Assembly: GCF_000003815.2 (NCBI RefSeq)
Contig: NC_049982.1
Span: 20,015,139 to 20,079,138, forward strand
DNA: 64,000 bases
Direction of reading: 5' to 3'
Origin: Branchiostoma floridae
Taxonomy: Eukaryota; Chordata; Leptocardii; Amphioxiformes; Branchiostomatidae
The notes beneath the pieces are model-generated. The model worked only from the letters and a program-made list of their open reading frames with translations. It searched no databases and was not told the DNA's origin. Every line of letters begins with the position of its first letter. Position 1 is the first letter of the stretch. Below, one piece after another: positions 51,701 through 59,800 of the stretch. The translations under genes and the position numbers were made by a program.

Positions 51701-54700
51701 TGATAATTACATACTATCAATACATTTTAAGAGGTGGTCAAGTCAACATTTTTGTATTAAAAACAACATCACCATCTTGTACAAGGTAACTATATCTGTC
51801 ATCTCTTTTTTCATTACATATTCTTTGTTCTAATAGCGAATTTCTGGAAAAAAACTCACAACCTCCATTCTCCCCCAAATCTTAAGAAAACATGATATCC
51901 GAATTCCCGTTCTTGCAAAATTCCAATTTAGATGTTTAAAAGTTACATTGTGAATATTATCATAATACTAGGTAACTCTTAATGTATGCCCTTGTAAGAT
52001 GTGATGTCATGTGTATGAAAAAAACAGGACATAACAATCATCAAACTAACAAATGTATGCCACAATGGACCAGCTTTTACTAATAAATTTTTCAAGTGTT
52101 CAATAAAAGGTCCGTCATGACGATGAAAAATAAAGCTTAAAGTCAAAATTGGGCTTTTGTACTTACAATACAGAAGAGTATACTTAATTGCATTACCCAC
52201 ATATGTTGAACATTTTAAGCTACATAATTTGAATCTCTTATCTGGCCTTTCTAACTGGACAGTCCAGAAGAGCCACACCCCTAGTTTGATGGGGCGGATG
52301 GTAGCTGGTATTTAGACACACAAACACAAACAACAAGCAGGTCAGTTTCCACAAGAAATAGTAAGCTTTAATTATGGTTCAAATTTTGGTACTAGTGAAA
52401 TCTAGAAGGAATGATTATATAAAGATAGAATGTTGCATGAAGGTACATGCAGACCTAATGCCTGTAATGGTACACAATATCTCAGCAGGACTATTACAAA
52501 TTTACATATATACAGCCAACACCTTGAGATGTGAGGAATAGCTACCATTGCTTAAGTTGACATTATATGTATGTGCACGATTACCGTTAACAAACTATAG
52601 CTACTCTATTTATCGATGAACTTTTCAAATCTGTAGTAAATAATCAAAACTAGGAAACTGACGTTCATCCATAAGCTGTTAGAGATTTAAATTTCATTGT
52701 TAGTTAAGCTACCTTTCTACACAGGCCTCCTTTTTATTTCTTCTCACCATACAAAGTCTGGAAGTTTACTCAGTTACTCTAAAACTAAATTAACCTATTT
52801 CTCCGATTGAATTGTCGAAAACATATCTTTATAGAATGGACATTATCCTGTTCAAACATTGAAGAAAATTGGCCCAAAAATTTAGCTGTAAAATGTTAAC
52901 AATATGTCTATATTACATTGAAACAAAGCCATCTATTCAAATATACTTGTACAATTACAAAAAGAACTTCCTCTTGTCCAGGCTACCATGTTAACAGATA
53001 CCTGGAGGGCAGTAGGAAAAACTTCCTTTCTACACATCCATGCAAAAGTCCTGTGCCTTTCCCTCAATGTCAACAAAATTGCTGTATTCCTCGAAATCGT
53101 GGATTTGCATCCAGTGTCGGATGACATTGAAGGCTGCCTGTAGCAGTTCTGGACTCGGTGCAGGGCATGGCGGATCTGTCTCATCATCAGACGTGTCAGT
53201 CTCGTTAGACGTCGTACTCCAAACCTCCATCACATCCTGGAGAATCTCTCCGGTATACTCTAGACCTGAATCAATATCTACAAACTGTTCAAATTCTTCA
53301 GCTGAAATCCCCTTTGGCGGTGCAACAGCATCTACTTCTGTAGTACTGTCTTGGCTAGGCGATGCAAACAAACTGCTCTTTTGGAAGCAATTTCTGATGG
53401 TTTCTGGTGAAACTTTCCTCCAGGCCTCCCTCACCATGTACAGTGCATCCAGGACGTTTGTCTTCTTTGCAAGGTTAGCTGCTGAATCAATGTCATTATT
53501 TCCTACTGTAATCAGGATACGTTTCAACAGCTGAGAACGGTACAATGCCTTGAAGTTACGGACAAGCGGTTGAACAATGGAAGTTGCATTAGCTGGCAGA
53601 AAGATGACCTGGATGTTGTCTAGGTAAATGTCGCTGAGATGGGCTGTGCTGCTGTTTAACTCTAAGATCAGAAGAATCTTCTTGCCTTTCTGCCCCATCT
53701 CACGGTCAGTTTTCACAATCCATTCCATGAAGATGTCAACAGTTATCCAACCCTTTGGGTTAGCATACCACGGCAGGGGAACTTTGCAGCCATGAAAACA
53801 CTTCGGGTTCTCACTGTGTCCTACAACTAAGGGTGTTAACTTGTCAGTCCCAGAGATATTGCAGGCAAACAACACACAGATGCTGTCCTTTGCACTGCCA
53901 GCAACTGTCTCCACATTGTCTGGCCATGCTCGGTACAGGAGACCTGTCCCTACACAGCTGTAGACACAGTCAGGCTCATAAGTTTGTATGATGGCTGCAA
54001 GCAGGTCCCTCAGCTCATCAGCAGCAGGCTGGGTGTCAGGGTCTTTCCCCTCCAAACGTGCTCTCCTAAATGAAATGTTGTGTCTGACCTTCCACCTGCT
54101 CAGCCAGCCATCAGTAGGTTTAAAGTCTGCTTCACCGATGCTCTCTGCCAATTCAAGGGCCTTTTCCATCAAAATGGAACCAGATAAAGGCACTGATTTT
54201 GCTTGTGCCATCTGGAACCACTCATAAAGAGCATCCTCCACTTTTTGGTTCTTCCCCACACAATTCCTCTTGCGATTGGGGTTCTTGTTAGCCATCCACT
54301 GCTGCATGATGGCTGCCCTGTTCTTGTAGGTTCTGCTGACCTGCGATGAGGAGCAGCCAAACGTCTTTGCAATCTCAGTCTGGGACATCTTTGGACCAGA
54401 TGTACAGTTAAGCATCTGGATGACCTTGACTTTGTCACCCAAGGTCAAGTCATTTCTTGTCTTCTCCTGTCTGGCATTTGACACGGTACAGTCAGGATCA
54501 CGGTTCTCCTGGAGGGAGGGTAGCATGCCTTTCACCCCATTATCAGCTGACTGTGTGCTTACATCTTCAATGTTTGCATCTTTCTCACCAGCATCTTTCT
54601 CGACTGCAGTTTCATCATCTCCATCTTCCTCTAGCTCATCTGCACCTTCCTCGTCTACATCTCTATTGCCTGGATTTTCCTCGTCTACATCTCTGTTGCC

Positions 54701-57700
54701 TGGATTTTCCTCGTCTACATCTCTGTTGCCTGGATTTTCCTCGCCTACATCTCTGTTGCCTGGATTTTCCTCGTCTACATCTATGTTGCCTGGATTTTCC
54801 TCGTCTATATCTCTGTCGAGTGATTCTTCCTTCACTACAGCTTTCTCATCTGCATCTTCCCCAACTACATGTTTCTCATCACTACCTCCCCCTTCTAAAC
54901 GTGCTCTCTTGAATGAAATGTTGTGTCTTTCCTTCCATCTGCCCAACCAGCCAACAGAAGGTACAAAATCTGGCTCACCAATGCTCTCTGCTAGTTCCTT
55001 GGCCTTATCCATGACAGCAGGACCAGACAAAGGTGTTGAATTATCTTGTGCATTCTGGAACCACTGAAAAAGGGCGGCCTCGACTTTCTGGTTCTTCCCT
55101 TCTCGCTTCCTCTTTTGGTTGGGGTTGTTGTTTCCCTTCCACTGCTGCATGATGGCTGCCCTGTTCTTGTAGGTCCTGCTGACCTGCGATGGGGAGCAGC
55201 CAAACGTCTTTGCAATCTCAGTCTGGGACATCTTTGGGCCGCTGTCAAGCATCTGGATGACCTTGACTTTGTTAGCCAAGGTCAGATCGTTTCTTCTCTT
55301 CTCTGGTGTGGTTCTTCGTACGGGGACCATGGTTGGGAAGCCATCATGCGTGAACTATGAAATAATGAGACAGTAGACAGAGAGAACCCCATTTTTATTG
55401 GGCACTGTACATGTACATGCAGGTCGTCTGAGAAATATAGGTCATTGCTGCAAATTGTCTGTCTTAAATGTAGATTAAATACCCAGAACCAAATGCCACT
55501 TTTGATGGATAGAAATCTGAACACATCCTATTATCCCATGTCTGCATGCACTACCCACACATTCAAAATTGATGAGAAAGTACCTTCCTGTTTAGGATTT
55601 GGAATTTCTATACAAATAATCAAGTTGAAAGAGTAATGCAATCAAGTGGAGTCTACTGCATTTGTCCTTGACATTGGCCATTAATTTTCAGGACATTGTG
55701 CAAATATCTTATTCTTAGTTGGGACTTGCAAGGCAGAAAGAAAAAAAAAGAACATTTGTGTGTCAGCGCTAATACTATAGCATTTTGATGTAGTAAATAG
55801 ATTAAAATTCATCAAAATGCCATGTATACAAAATATATTACCAGCACTGATGCAGTGATGGAAGCAAACATGATGACAATTTTTGTAAGGAACTTAAAAT
55901 TTCGGAAAATAAATGCAATGAAACAGAATGTTGTCATTGTTTAAAATTCTAGATGACTTAAACTCCTTATACCTGCTTGCACAGTACCTGTACCATTCCT
56001 GTCAACCTCAACCACCTCAGTGATATATCTATGTACCTGCACCAGTTTGGTTTCATTTCTAAGTGTGTATGTTAAGTAATAACATGATTTTGCATGATCT
56101 AACCTTGAATCGGAAGGGTTGTCTCTACAGGTGAAAGGTAGGAGGAAAGGAGGCAGAGAAAAAGAGCAGAGCAGACATGATAGAATGTGCCTGCTCATTG
56201 CCAAAAGTCTTTCAATAACAAACATGGAAAAGTGGTGTTTGACAAATCAGAAAATTTCAATTTTGAATTTGACTTCAGAAGAATTTGATATATTTTCATA
56301 TGAATTGATACAGATAGATGAATTGCAGAAACTGGAATCTCATTTTTCTTCTCTGTCACTAAATGTTGGAATAGCTACAATTTGTGTAATATGTTAAATA
56401 AGTAAAGTACCTTATGCTAGCCCAGTCCTTTTGGCAATGCCATGCAGTTACATGTTCCATACATGTAGATTACAGCCTAATGAGATGTCAACCTTTCTAC
56501 TTAATGTGTATTAAAACCCACAGAAAAACTAATTATTTGGATTAAAACTAATATATAAATCATAAGTGGAATGTTTAAGAAAATAAATGAGAAGAAGATG
56601 ATGAAGTTAAAAAAAATATCATATCTATGTATGTACTTAAAAACAGGGGTTGAATGTTCATGACCTCTGACCCAATGAAAGAGTTCCAGTCATTGCATGT
56701 ATCTGCATGAAGCTGTATTCATAAATTTCTGACTTTAATAAACCAAGAAATAAATTCAACTATTTCCTACACTCTTTTTTAAGCTTTGACTATATGCTTT
56801 TTCTTTTTTAACAAACTAACAAACTACAGGATTTCTTAAATCATAATGTTGAATCTTATAAAAAGTATACTATAAAAAGTCTGTCGGAAATAGAGATAGA
56901 ACATGCATTAGGTCAGTTTGGCACCTATGAATATGATAGAAAAGTATGTGGAATGCCAGAACAAATGACAATATCTTCACACTGTCATGCACAAACTAAT
57001 GCTACAATTCATTTCCTAGGGACACTCGCTTATACTTGAGAAGGAGAAAACCTTTTTACATCAGAAGGTGTAGTCTATACAGAACATGCATTTTAGCTAA
57101 CATGGCTGCATATCACCATCATAACTAATTTCTAAAATAAGCAAATCAAGCTTCGATGGTGACCAGATACAAGTCTTCTAAAAGATTTGACACAGTTATT
57201 GCTGTTGCACACTGATGTGAACCTTTCAGCTTCACAGCCTAGATCAGTAATAGATACCATGAATGTAGAATGTATGGGCACCATAAGCTTATCCTACTGT
57301 CGAATTTGTCCTTTTGTGTATTGTACACCTTTGCACCTTCAGACAACACACTACAGTACAACACAAGAGTAAGAGAAGTGTAGCCTACCTCAAGATTCTC
57401 CCGGCTCCCCCGACTGGCTCTGGGAGTTTCAAAGGCTGAAATGGACATCGAAAGTTTTGTGTTACAACAGACAGTGAAACACAAGTTTTTTTAACATTAC
57501 TGAAACTTCAAACTAGCTTCACTACTAGTTAGAAGTAGTAAACTGAAGCTTAAAACTACTAGGCCACAGCTATTACAAATATAACAGTACTATGACTTTC
57601 TTTTGGTCTTAAAATATCTTATTAGTAATCATACATTTGTATTACAGAGTGTAACGAATTAAGTGATCTTGCAGAATGATGTATCCTGTCATTTCAGTGG

Positions 57701-59800
57701 TTACTGATGAGTACAGTACGTAGCAGAAGCAATATGAGTATTCATAGCTGAACATCAAAATGGAACACATGATGATAGCAGTTCACGTCACACAGAGCAG
57801 TGGTACAGAAGTGCAGGTAATTTTACATGACAAGTGAGACGGGTGCAGAGCAAGCAGATGTCATGTGGCTTTTGAGTGCAAACTACTGTCCTATACTCTG
57901 TTCCTGCAGGGTGAAAATGCTTATCTGTCTGAAACACATGAAATTCAATGCACTTTACAAATAAGACCATGCATGTATGCTCATCTAACCATTATCCACT
58001 ACTTCCTTCTTACACAGCATGTTATAAAGAGCTGTTACATAAGCATAAGCACATGCCCAGCAACAGTACAGAGGAAACCATAGCCGCCACCATAGCACAC
58101 TTAAAATACAAGCGATGCCACAACACAGCCATTGCCATGGTAACAAACCTGTGGATCTTGGTCTTGGTGCTGGAGGGAAGGAGGGAGTGAGGGAGAGAGC
58201 AGGTGGATCAGTCCAGATCAGTTTATTCATGTATAGAGGTAACAAGCAGAGCCAATGCACAGCAAGGGGTTTCTACTATCTACAACTACAGGTACTCATG
58301 CTACTGCTACTGCTACAGCACCTATGGGATGGGTAAGTCATGATTGAGCATTAGCAAAGCTGGAATAGGAACATGAGAACATCTTACAATTTAATAGATT
58401 TTAATAGATAAATGGTACTCAGTAAATTAAGGCACTGTGAGTCTACAAATTTACAGTGTCATTAACCTAGTTAGAAGCATTAAACTTTTAAAGATTCAAG
58501 ATGAAACATGTATATCCTACTACATATCAGTATGAAACAGGAAAGTGTCAATGGTAGGGTAATAACTTTGTGAAAAAGACAGCAAAGTCAACATTTAAAT
58601 ACAGATTTCACAACACAAACATCTAAGTACATGTACAATGTAATGGGACAGGAAAGACAACATCCTTTTGTCACTTGTGATAAACGGAATATTTACATGG
58701 GAAACCTTCTTCAAAGTTCCAGGACATAAATATTACATTAGTTATAACATAAGAGAAATAAACTTATAATATTGATTTAGTCTTGAGCTATTTTGATATA
58801 ATCTATCCTACTGTAGCATACCTCTGGCCCCCGGGGTTCGTTTGGAGACAGATTTTTCCTCCTGCGAAGGTGTGCTGGGTGTGCTGGCAGATCCCCCAGA
58901 CTGGTCCTCTAACACGTTCAACTACACATGTCGGGTAAACAACAACAGTTCATCAGTCATGATAAAACATTAGGAAATGCAGCCAATCAACATCATGCAT
59001 CTGAGCAAACCCTGCAAATGTATTAATGATCTTTTTACATATCCACATCTTTTATCACAGATTTATAGAAGATAATCATTTCTGACTTGTACAAAAGCAG
59101 AAAAGGATGAACTGCCTACATTTGAACATGCACCTCATGTAGCTCCTTAATCTATACTATGATTTCCTTTACAAAGTTAACTTGCGATAAGACACGATGT
59201 TGACAACAATGATGTAATGAGGCATGAAGAATCAGTATGTAGTATCATTCAAATATATAATGACTGTATCTGTATTTATATAGCAGGTATGACTGTCTTT
59301 CAGTGTAATGAATGATCATCTGCCGAACAGAGAAAACGCACAACACTAACAGCTTTTAAGAATGGACTGATGCAATAGCACTGTTTGCAGGACGTTGCTA
59401 CTTTTTCCCTAAGTTACGTTACGTGTATAGTTCCCAATTACTGTATGTTGTCAGTTTCTGTATGTGTCCAGGGACTCCTGAAAAGCAAACTGTAGTCTGA
59501 GTGATTTACCCTGGTAAAATGAAATAAAATGAAATAAAATGAAATGAAACCTGTCACACCTGACCTAAATGTAACTTTACATACCTGAGACTGCCTGACA
59601 AAGATGCCATAGCCGTCATCGCAGTTGAAATACTTCTTCCCTTGGACTGTGCCGTTGTTCTTTCCTTTCTTCTCGTCCAGAACCACGCCTACCCACTTCC
59701 CGCTGGCAAACATGGTCGTTCCGACGTACGCCACCGTCCCCACCAGGCCCTTCCCCGCCACCTCCACGCGCATCCCAACTTTCATTGGTCGGTCTGCCAT
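22149..59800 (-). CDS. DCTN1: DCTN1, dynactin subunit 1 (p150Glued), complete coding span
   Basis: About 40 exons recovered on the minus strand follow the full order of vertebrate p150Glued. The order is CAP-Gly, basic/Ser region, coiled coil 1, intercoiled domain, coiled coil 2, C-terminal region. All junctions are GT-AG and phase-compatible. The coding total including optional exons is 4080 nt (1359 residues); without seven optional exons it is about 1269, close to human p150 (1278). The protein is the large arm of dynactin: it binds microtubules and dynein intermediate chain and makes dynein processive on cargo such as endosomes. The gene is 37.7 kb because of transposon-filled introns. 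Exon groups are listed separately. Optional exons are inferred from phase symmetry and absence from the vertebrate alignment I recall, not from transcripts. Confidence 0.95.
23610..25458. mobile_element. Non-autonomous element with 468-bp direct terminal repeats (LTR-like)
   Basis: Two direct repeats, 23610-24077 and 24991-25458, differ by one base that I can see (A/G near 23775). Each starts GGGATCCGCC and ends GCGGATACCC, so each repeat also has short inverted tips. The whole unit is flanked by TTGCG at 23605-23609 and 25459-25463, a 5-bp target duplication. Each repeat contains GGGGTATAAAGTTGG, a TATA-like box. The 913-bp interior has no gag/pol frame. Together this fits a very young non-autonomous LTR element (LARD/TRIM type), but the usual TG...CA ends are absent. 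It lies in a DCTN1 intron. Confidence 0.7.
28305..32135 (-). mobile_element. L1/Tx1-like non-LTR retrotransposon insertion, ORF2 only
   Basis: A 3831-bp insertion lies in the same orientation as DCTN1. It ends in a poly(A) run (plus-strand T tract to about 28322) with a minus-strand AATAAA at 28328-28333. The perfect 15-bp duplication ACATTTGTTTTGAAT lies at 28290-28304 and 32136-32150. The 5' end is only 42 nt before the ORF2 start, so ORF1 and any 5' promoter are missing. The intact frame and perfect duplication point to a recent insertion. Confidence 0.93.
28416..32093 (-). CDS. ORF2p: AP endonuclease plus reverse transcriptase, 1225 residues, intact
   Basis: An uninterrupted frame starts [20 protein letters not shown]. 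The apurinic-type endonuclease is visible in [25 protein letters not shown] (about 148) and VPDHRAVI (about 233). RT motifs follow: [93 protein letters not shown] and the catalytic MYADDM (about 705). Near residue 1122 there is a Cys/His cluster [17 protein letters not shown], the zf-RVT-type C-terminus of L1/Tx1 elements. All catalytic blocks look preserved, so the protein could be active if transcribed. Exact clade (L1 versus Tx1-like) is not resolved. Confidence 0.93.
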   Translation of the reverse strand: MSSSNSLTSKLTFISLNVRGLNNKLKRQKIFRWIHNQKTDIAFLQESFSAKENEKLWANEWGGKIVFSHGTAHGKGVMMLFNPEADIDLEQTLLDQDGRYIMVNGRVNDNDVSLINLYSPNKRTEQVKFFKEIHKLAQENASGTVIIGGDCNISLTELDKTGGRPIDDKNYAIKEMQCLLKSFNLADVWREKNPNTRQYTWQNENIKCRLDYWFAPYNLVNLSECSIKVAPVPDHRAVIMTVKSPRYQKRGPGFWRLNNSLLEDQTFDKEMTDLLTNIKDKLKDIQQPGIQWEMIKMEIRSLSIQYSKNKARSRKNEEKELEEQLNSLMRETDEFDDPEKQKLICETKERLESIQTHKTKGAIIRSRCNWNEQGEKSTKYFFNLEKRNYKEKTISSLTLEDGSITTDPKTILLEEAEYYKKLYTSSYPDMKESTYFLDNDDVKKLNTEQKTSCDGEMKEVELRKALQAMSKNKNKSPGCDGITIEFYIKYWNLLKDYLLNTINDAYHNNLLPISLRRGVIRLIPKKGLDTSNLDNWRPISLLNVDYKIVSKALTLRIERLLPFLIHEDQTGFVKQRYIGTNIRRIYDTIDYYDKKKKPGLLMFLDFKKAYDSIEHSFILKVLETVNFGHNMIKWVKLLYTDITSCVLNNGYISPWFSVHRGVRQGDPLSSSLFIICIEMLASAVRADINIKGLQVYGRMQKLSMYADDMTSLLLDIPSALKLLETLNLFKDCSGLDLNYGKTEAMWIGSNKDRQDKPLPIRWPDGPIKALGAHFGHDRHRCYKEDLDKNYTKMVQACSIWKQRNLTLIGRILIVKTIGISKLIYICSVMHVPPQFVKQVNEYIFKYIWREKPPKVKMKTLIGKKCQGGLKMIDFNVMNKALKAIWIKRFVMDPSKEKEHLFARWGGFLIFRCNYATSQLDLNDMPLFYKDVLVAWEEVIGYEPKTHRQICSQVLWNNRFILVKNAPIFYKIWIDAGIIYLNDLLYEDGSFLTNKDLHNLYGLTMDSRQILNYNSIKAAIPKNWKDNIKNNGKKCASKTIIEYTERIHPLTTTCKQIYDTLIEKQVVPPTRENEIIRKIGIDNIEKVYTTAFIVTKETNLQYFQYKIIHHFLPTNSWLKKTNLVKTDRCNNCKEKHTIVHLFVYCKEVKIFWKQFCLWWRSYENQDIVLDENLIVYGVCCHRTASTTLIYYILLAKYCIYLCYVKNMKPNFAHFKNRVNNSIEIAL
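33159..33227 (-). other. DCTN1: Possible additional DCTN1 cassette exon
   Basis: An open 69-nt segment has acceptor TGCCTGCCCAG and donor ATG|GTATCC, both phase 0. It encodes [20 protein letters not shown] then SRM. It would fit in frame between the exons ending SLKIK and starting SEELSE. It is absent from the vertebrate protein as I recall it, and the donor is mediocre. Confidence 0.35.
35298..35505. mobile_element. Palindromic MITE, copy A
   Basis: An approximately 208-bp inverted repeat: an outer arm with TATTCACCTTTATCCACTGG-like sequence, CAGG(C/G)(A/T)ATTTAG, and a central hairpin (TGGTTTCAAACTGCAATAT against its complement around 35370-35425). The end mirrors as AAAGGTGAACTAG. It shares family with copy B at 50626-50833. 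It lies in DCTN1 intron 33775-36939. Confidence 0.75.
36940..43419 (-). CDS. DCTN1: DCTN1 intercoiled domain exons
   Basis: Exons 43334-43419, 43053-43115 (acidic insert [20 protein letters not shown]), 42479-42612, 41918-42032, 41365-41418, 40568-40606 ([13 protein letters not shown]), 39133-39348, 38757-38813, 38026-38128, 37462-37561 and 36940-37033. Landmarks: [78 protein letters not shown] and [15 protein letters not shown]. This is the compact helical intercoiled domain between CC1 and CC2. The 63-nt and 39-nt exons interrupt the alignment to vertebrate p150 and are phase-0 symmetric, so they are probably cassettes. Confidence 0.92.
37215..37320. repeat. Near-perfect hairpin, 50-bp arms, 6-bp loop
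   Basis: The left arm 37215-37264 and right arm 37271-37320 are inverse with about five mismatches around the loop AATATC. The core AGGAAATCCCATTGGTAGAA is exact in both. It sits 141 bp downstream (transcript sense) of DCTN1 exon 37462-37561. It could be a MITE remnant or a transcribed hairpin. Confidence 0.85.
43791..47539 (-). CDS. DCTN1: DCTN1 coiled coil 1 exons
   Basis: Exons 47339-47539, 46927-46998, 46358-46562, 45890-45968, 45193-45352, 44546-44752, 44327-44416, 44047-44163 and 43791-43890. Hallmarks are [89 protein letters not shown] and [15 protein letters not shown]. Heptad Leu spacing and high Glu/Lys content define the long CC1 dimer. In p150 this segment binds dynein intermediate chain (CC1B) and is autoinhibited by CC1A. 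The exon 47339-47539 opens with three STPV/STPL repeats that replace the vertebrate Ser/Pro linker. Confidence 0.93.
48576..58921 (-). CDS. DCTN1: DCTN1 basic/Ser-Pro-rich linker exons (several optional)
   Basis: Exons 58822-58921 ([20 protein letters not shown]...), 58149-58169 (21-nt micro-exon, APRPRST) and 57389-57435 ([16 protein letters not shown]) are well supported. Next come 56104-56124 (RQPFRFK, weak), 51392-51430 ([13 protein letters not shown]), 50394-50429 ([12 protein letters not shown]), 49315-49407 ([16 protein letters not shown]...) and 48576-48614 ([13 protein letters not shown]). The last five are multiples of three with phase-0 ends. This matches the basic region of vertebrate p150, where tiny alternatively spliced exons tune microtubule affinity (known for human DCTN1). 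The sequence is low complexity, rich in Ser, Pro, Lys and Arg. Intron 51431-56103 holds the Tigger-derived ORF; intron 49408-50393 has nothing recognised. Confidence 0.7.
50626..50833. mobile_element. Palindromic MITE, copy B
   Basis: It has the same architecture as copy A: TAGTTCAAATTTATCCGCTG, GGTAACCTATATTCGTTGC, AAACAGGGTGTTTGG, then a central AATATT palindrome. It closes with ACCCTGTTTTGAAAAGCAAC, GGATATAGGTAACCCC and AAAGTGAACTA. It is about 208 bp, non-coding, in the DCTN1 intron between exons 50394-50429 and 49315-49407's upstream neighbours. Confidence 0.8.
53030..55330 (-). CDS. Pogo/Tigger-derived protein with duplicated CENP-B-type DNA-binding region and degenerate DDE domain
   Basis: This intronless 766-residue frame lies in a DCTN1 intron, same strand. 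Module 1 (about 12-147) has a psq/CENP-B N HTH ([20 protein letters not shown], then [20 protein letters not shown]) followed by a Tc5-type HTH ([35 protein letters not shown]). Residues 150-280 are acidic with a ten-residue repeat ([10 protein letters not shown]). Module 2 (about 290-428) repeats module 1 with a two-residue insertion. Residues 450-610 resemble Tigger DDE_1 ([79 protein letters not shown]). The three expected Asp positions read V/G, E and V, so transposition activity is unlikely. The start [16 protein letters not shown] has a good CAACCATGG context. No terminal inverted repeats were found. Likely a domesticated DNA-binding protein, like CENPB, JRK and TIGD genes. Confidence 0.88.
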   Translation of the reverse strand: MVPVRRTTPEKRRNDLTLANKVKVIQMLDSGPKMSQTEIAKTFGCSPSQVSRTYKNRAAIMQQWKGNNNPNQKRKREGKNQKVEAALFQWFQNAQDNSTPLSGPAVMDKAKELAESIGEPDFVPSVGWLGRWKERHNISFKRARLEGGGSDEKHVVGEDADEKAVVKEESLDRDIDEENPGNIDVDEENPGNRDVGEENPGNRDVDEENPGNRDVDEENPGNRDVDEEGADELEEDGDDETAVEKDAGEKDANIEDVSTQSADNGVKGMLPSLQENRDPDCTVSNARQEKTRNDLTLGDKVKVIQMLNCTSGPKMSQTEIAKTFGCSSSQVSRTYKNRAAIMQQWMANKNPNRKRNCVGKNQKVEDALYEWFQMAQAKSVPLSGSILMEKALELAESIGEADFKPTDGWLSRWKVRHNISFRRARLEGKDPDTQPAADELRDLLAAIIQTYEPDCVYSCVGTGLLYRAWPDNVETVAGSAKDSICVLFACNISGTDKLTPLVVGHSENPKCFHGCKVPLPWYANPKGWITVDIFMEWIVKTDREMGQKGKKILLILELNSSTAHLSDIYLDNIQVIFLPANATSIVQPLVRNFKALYRSQLLKRILITVGNNDIDSAANLAKKTNVLDALYMVREAWRKVSPETIRNCFQKSSLFASPSQDSTTEVDAVAPPKGISAEEFEQFVDIDSGLEYTGEILQDVMEVWSTTSNETDTSDDETDPPCPAPSPELLQAAFNVIRHWMQIHDFEEYSNFVDIEGKAQDFCMDV
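54651..54816 (-). repeat. 30-bp coding minisatellite in the Tigger-derived ORF
   Basis: About five and a half tandem 30-bp units keep the frame and encode [10 protein letters not shown] with minor changes (NID, GEE). Units start near 54651, 54681, 54711, 54741, 54771 and 54801. It forms part of the acidic linker between the two DNA-binding modules. Confidence 0.92.
59585..59800 (-). CDS. DCTN1: DCTN1 first coding exon: CAP-Gly domain
   Basis: One 72-codon exon starts [19 protein letters not shown] and ends [10 protein letters not shown], so the whole CAP-Gly domain is a single exon. It includes the GTVAYVG strand, the aromatic FASGKWVGV and the binding loop [16 protein letters not shown]-Gly domains bind the C-terminal EEY/F of tubulin and EB proteins. 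The canonical GKNDG loop reads GKNNG here. The start is the first ATG after a 5' UTR acceptor at about 59818/59819. The longer vertebrate N-terminus before the CAP-Gly domain is absent in this form. Confidence 0.96.

Noticed and set aside
54420-55067. 215-codon plus-strand frame rich in Ser/Phe/Leu-Pro repeats
   Set aside because: It is the antisense shadow of the repeat-bearing Tigger-derived frame; its periodicity comes from the 30-bp minisatellite.
59516-59549. Short (AAAATGAAAT)n tract
   Set aside because: Simple low-complexity repeat of about three units, no functional claim.
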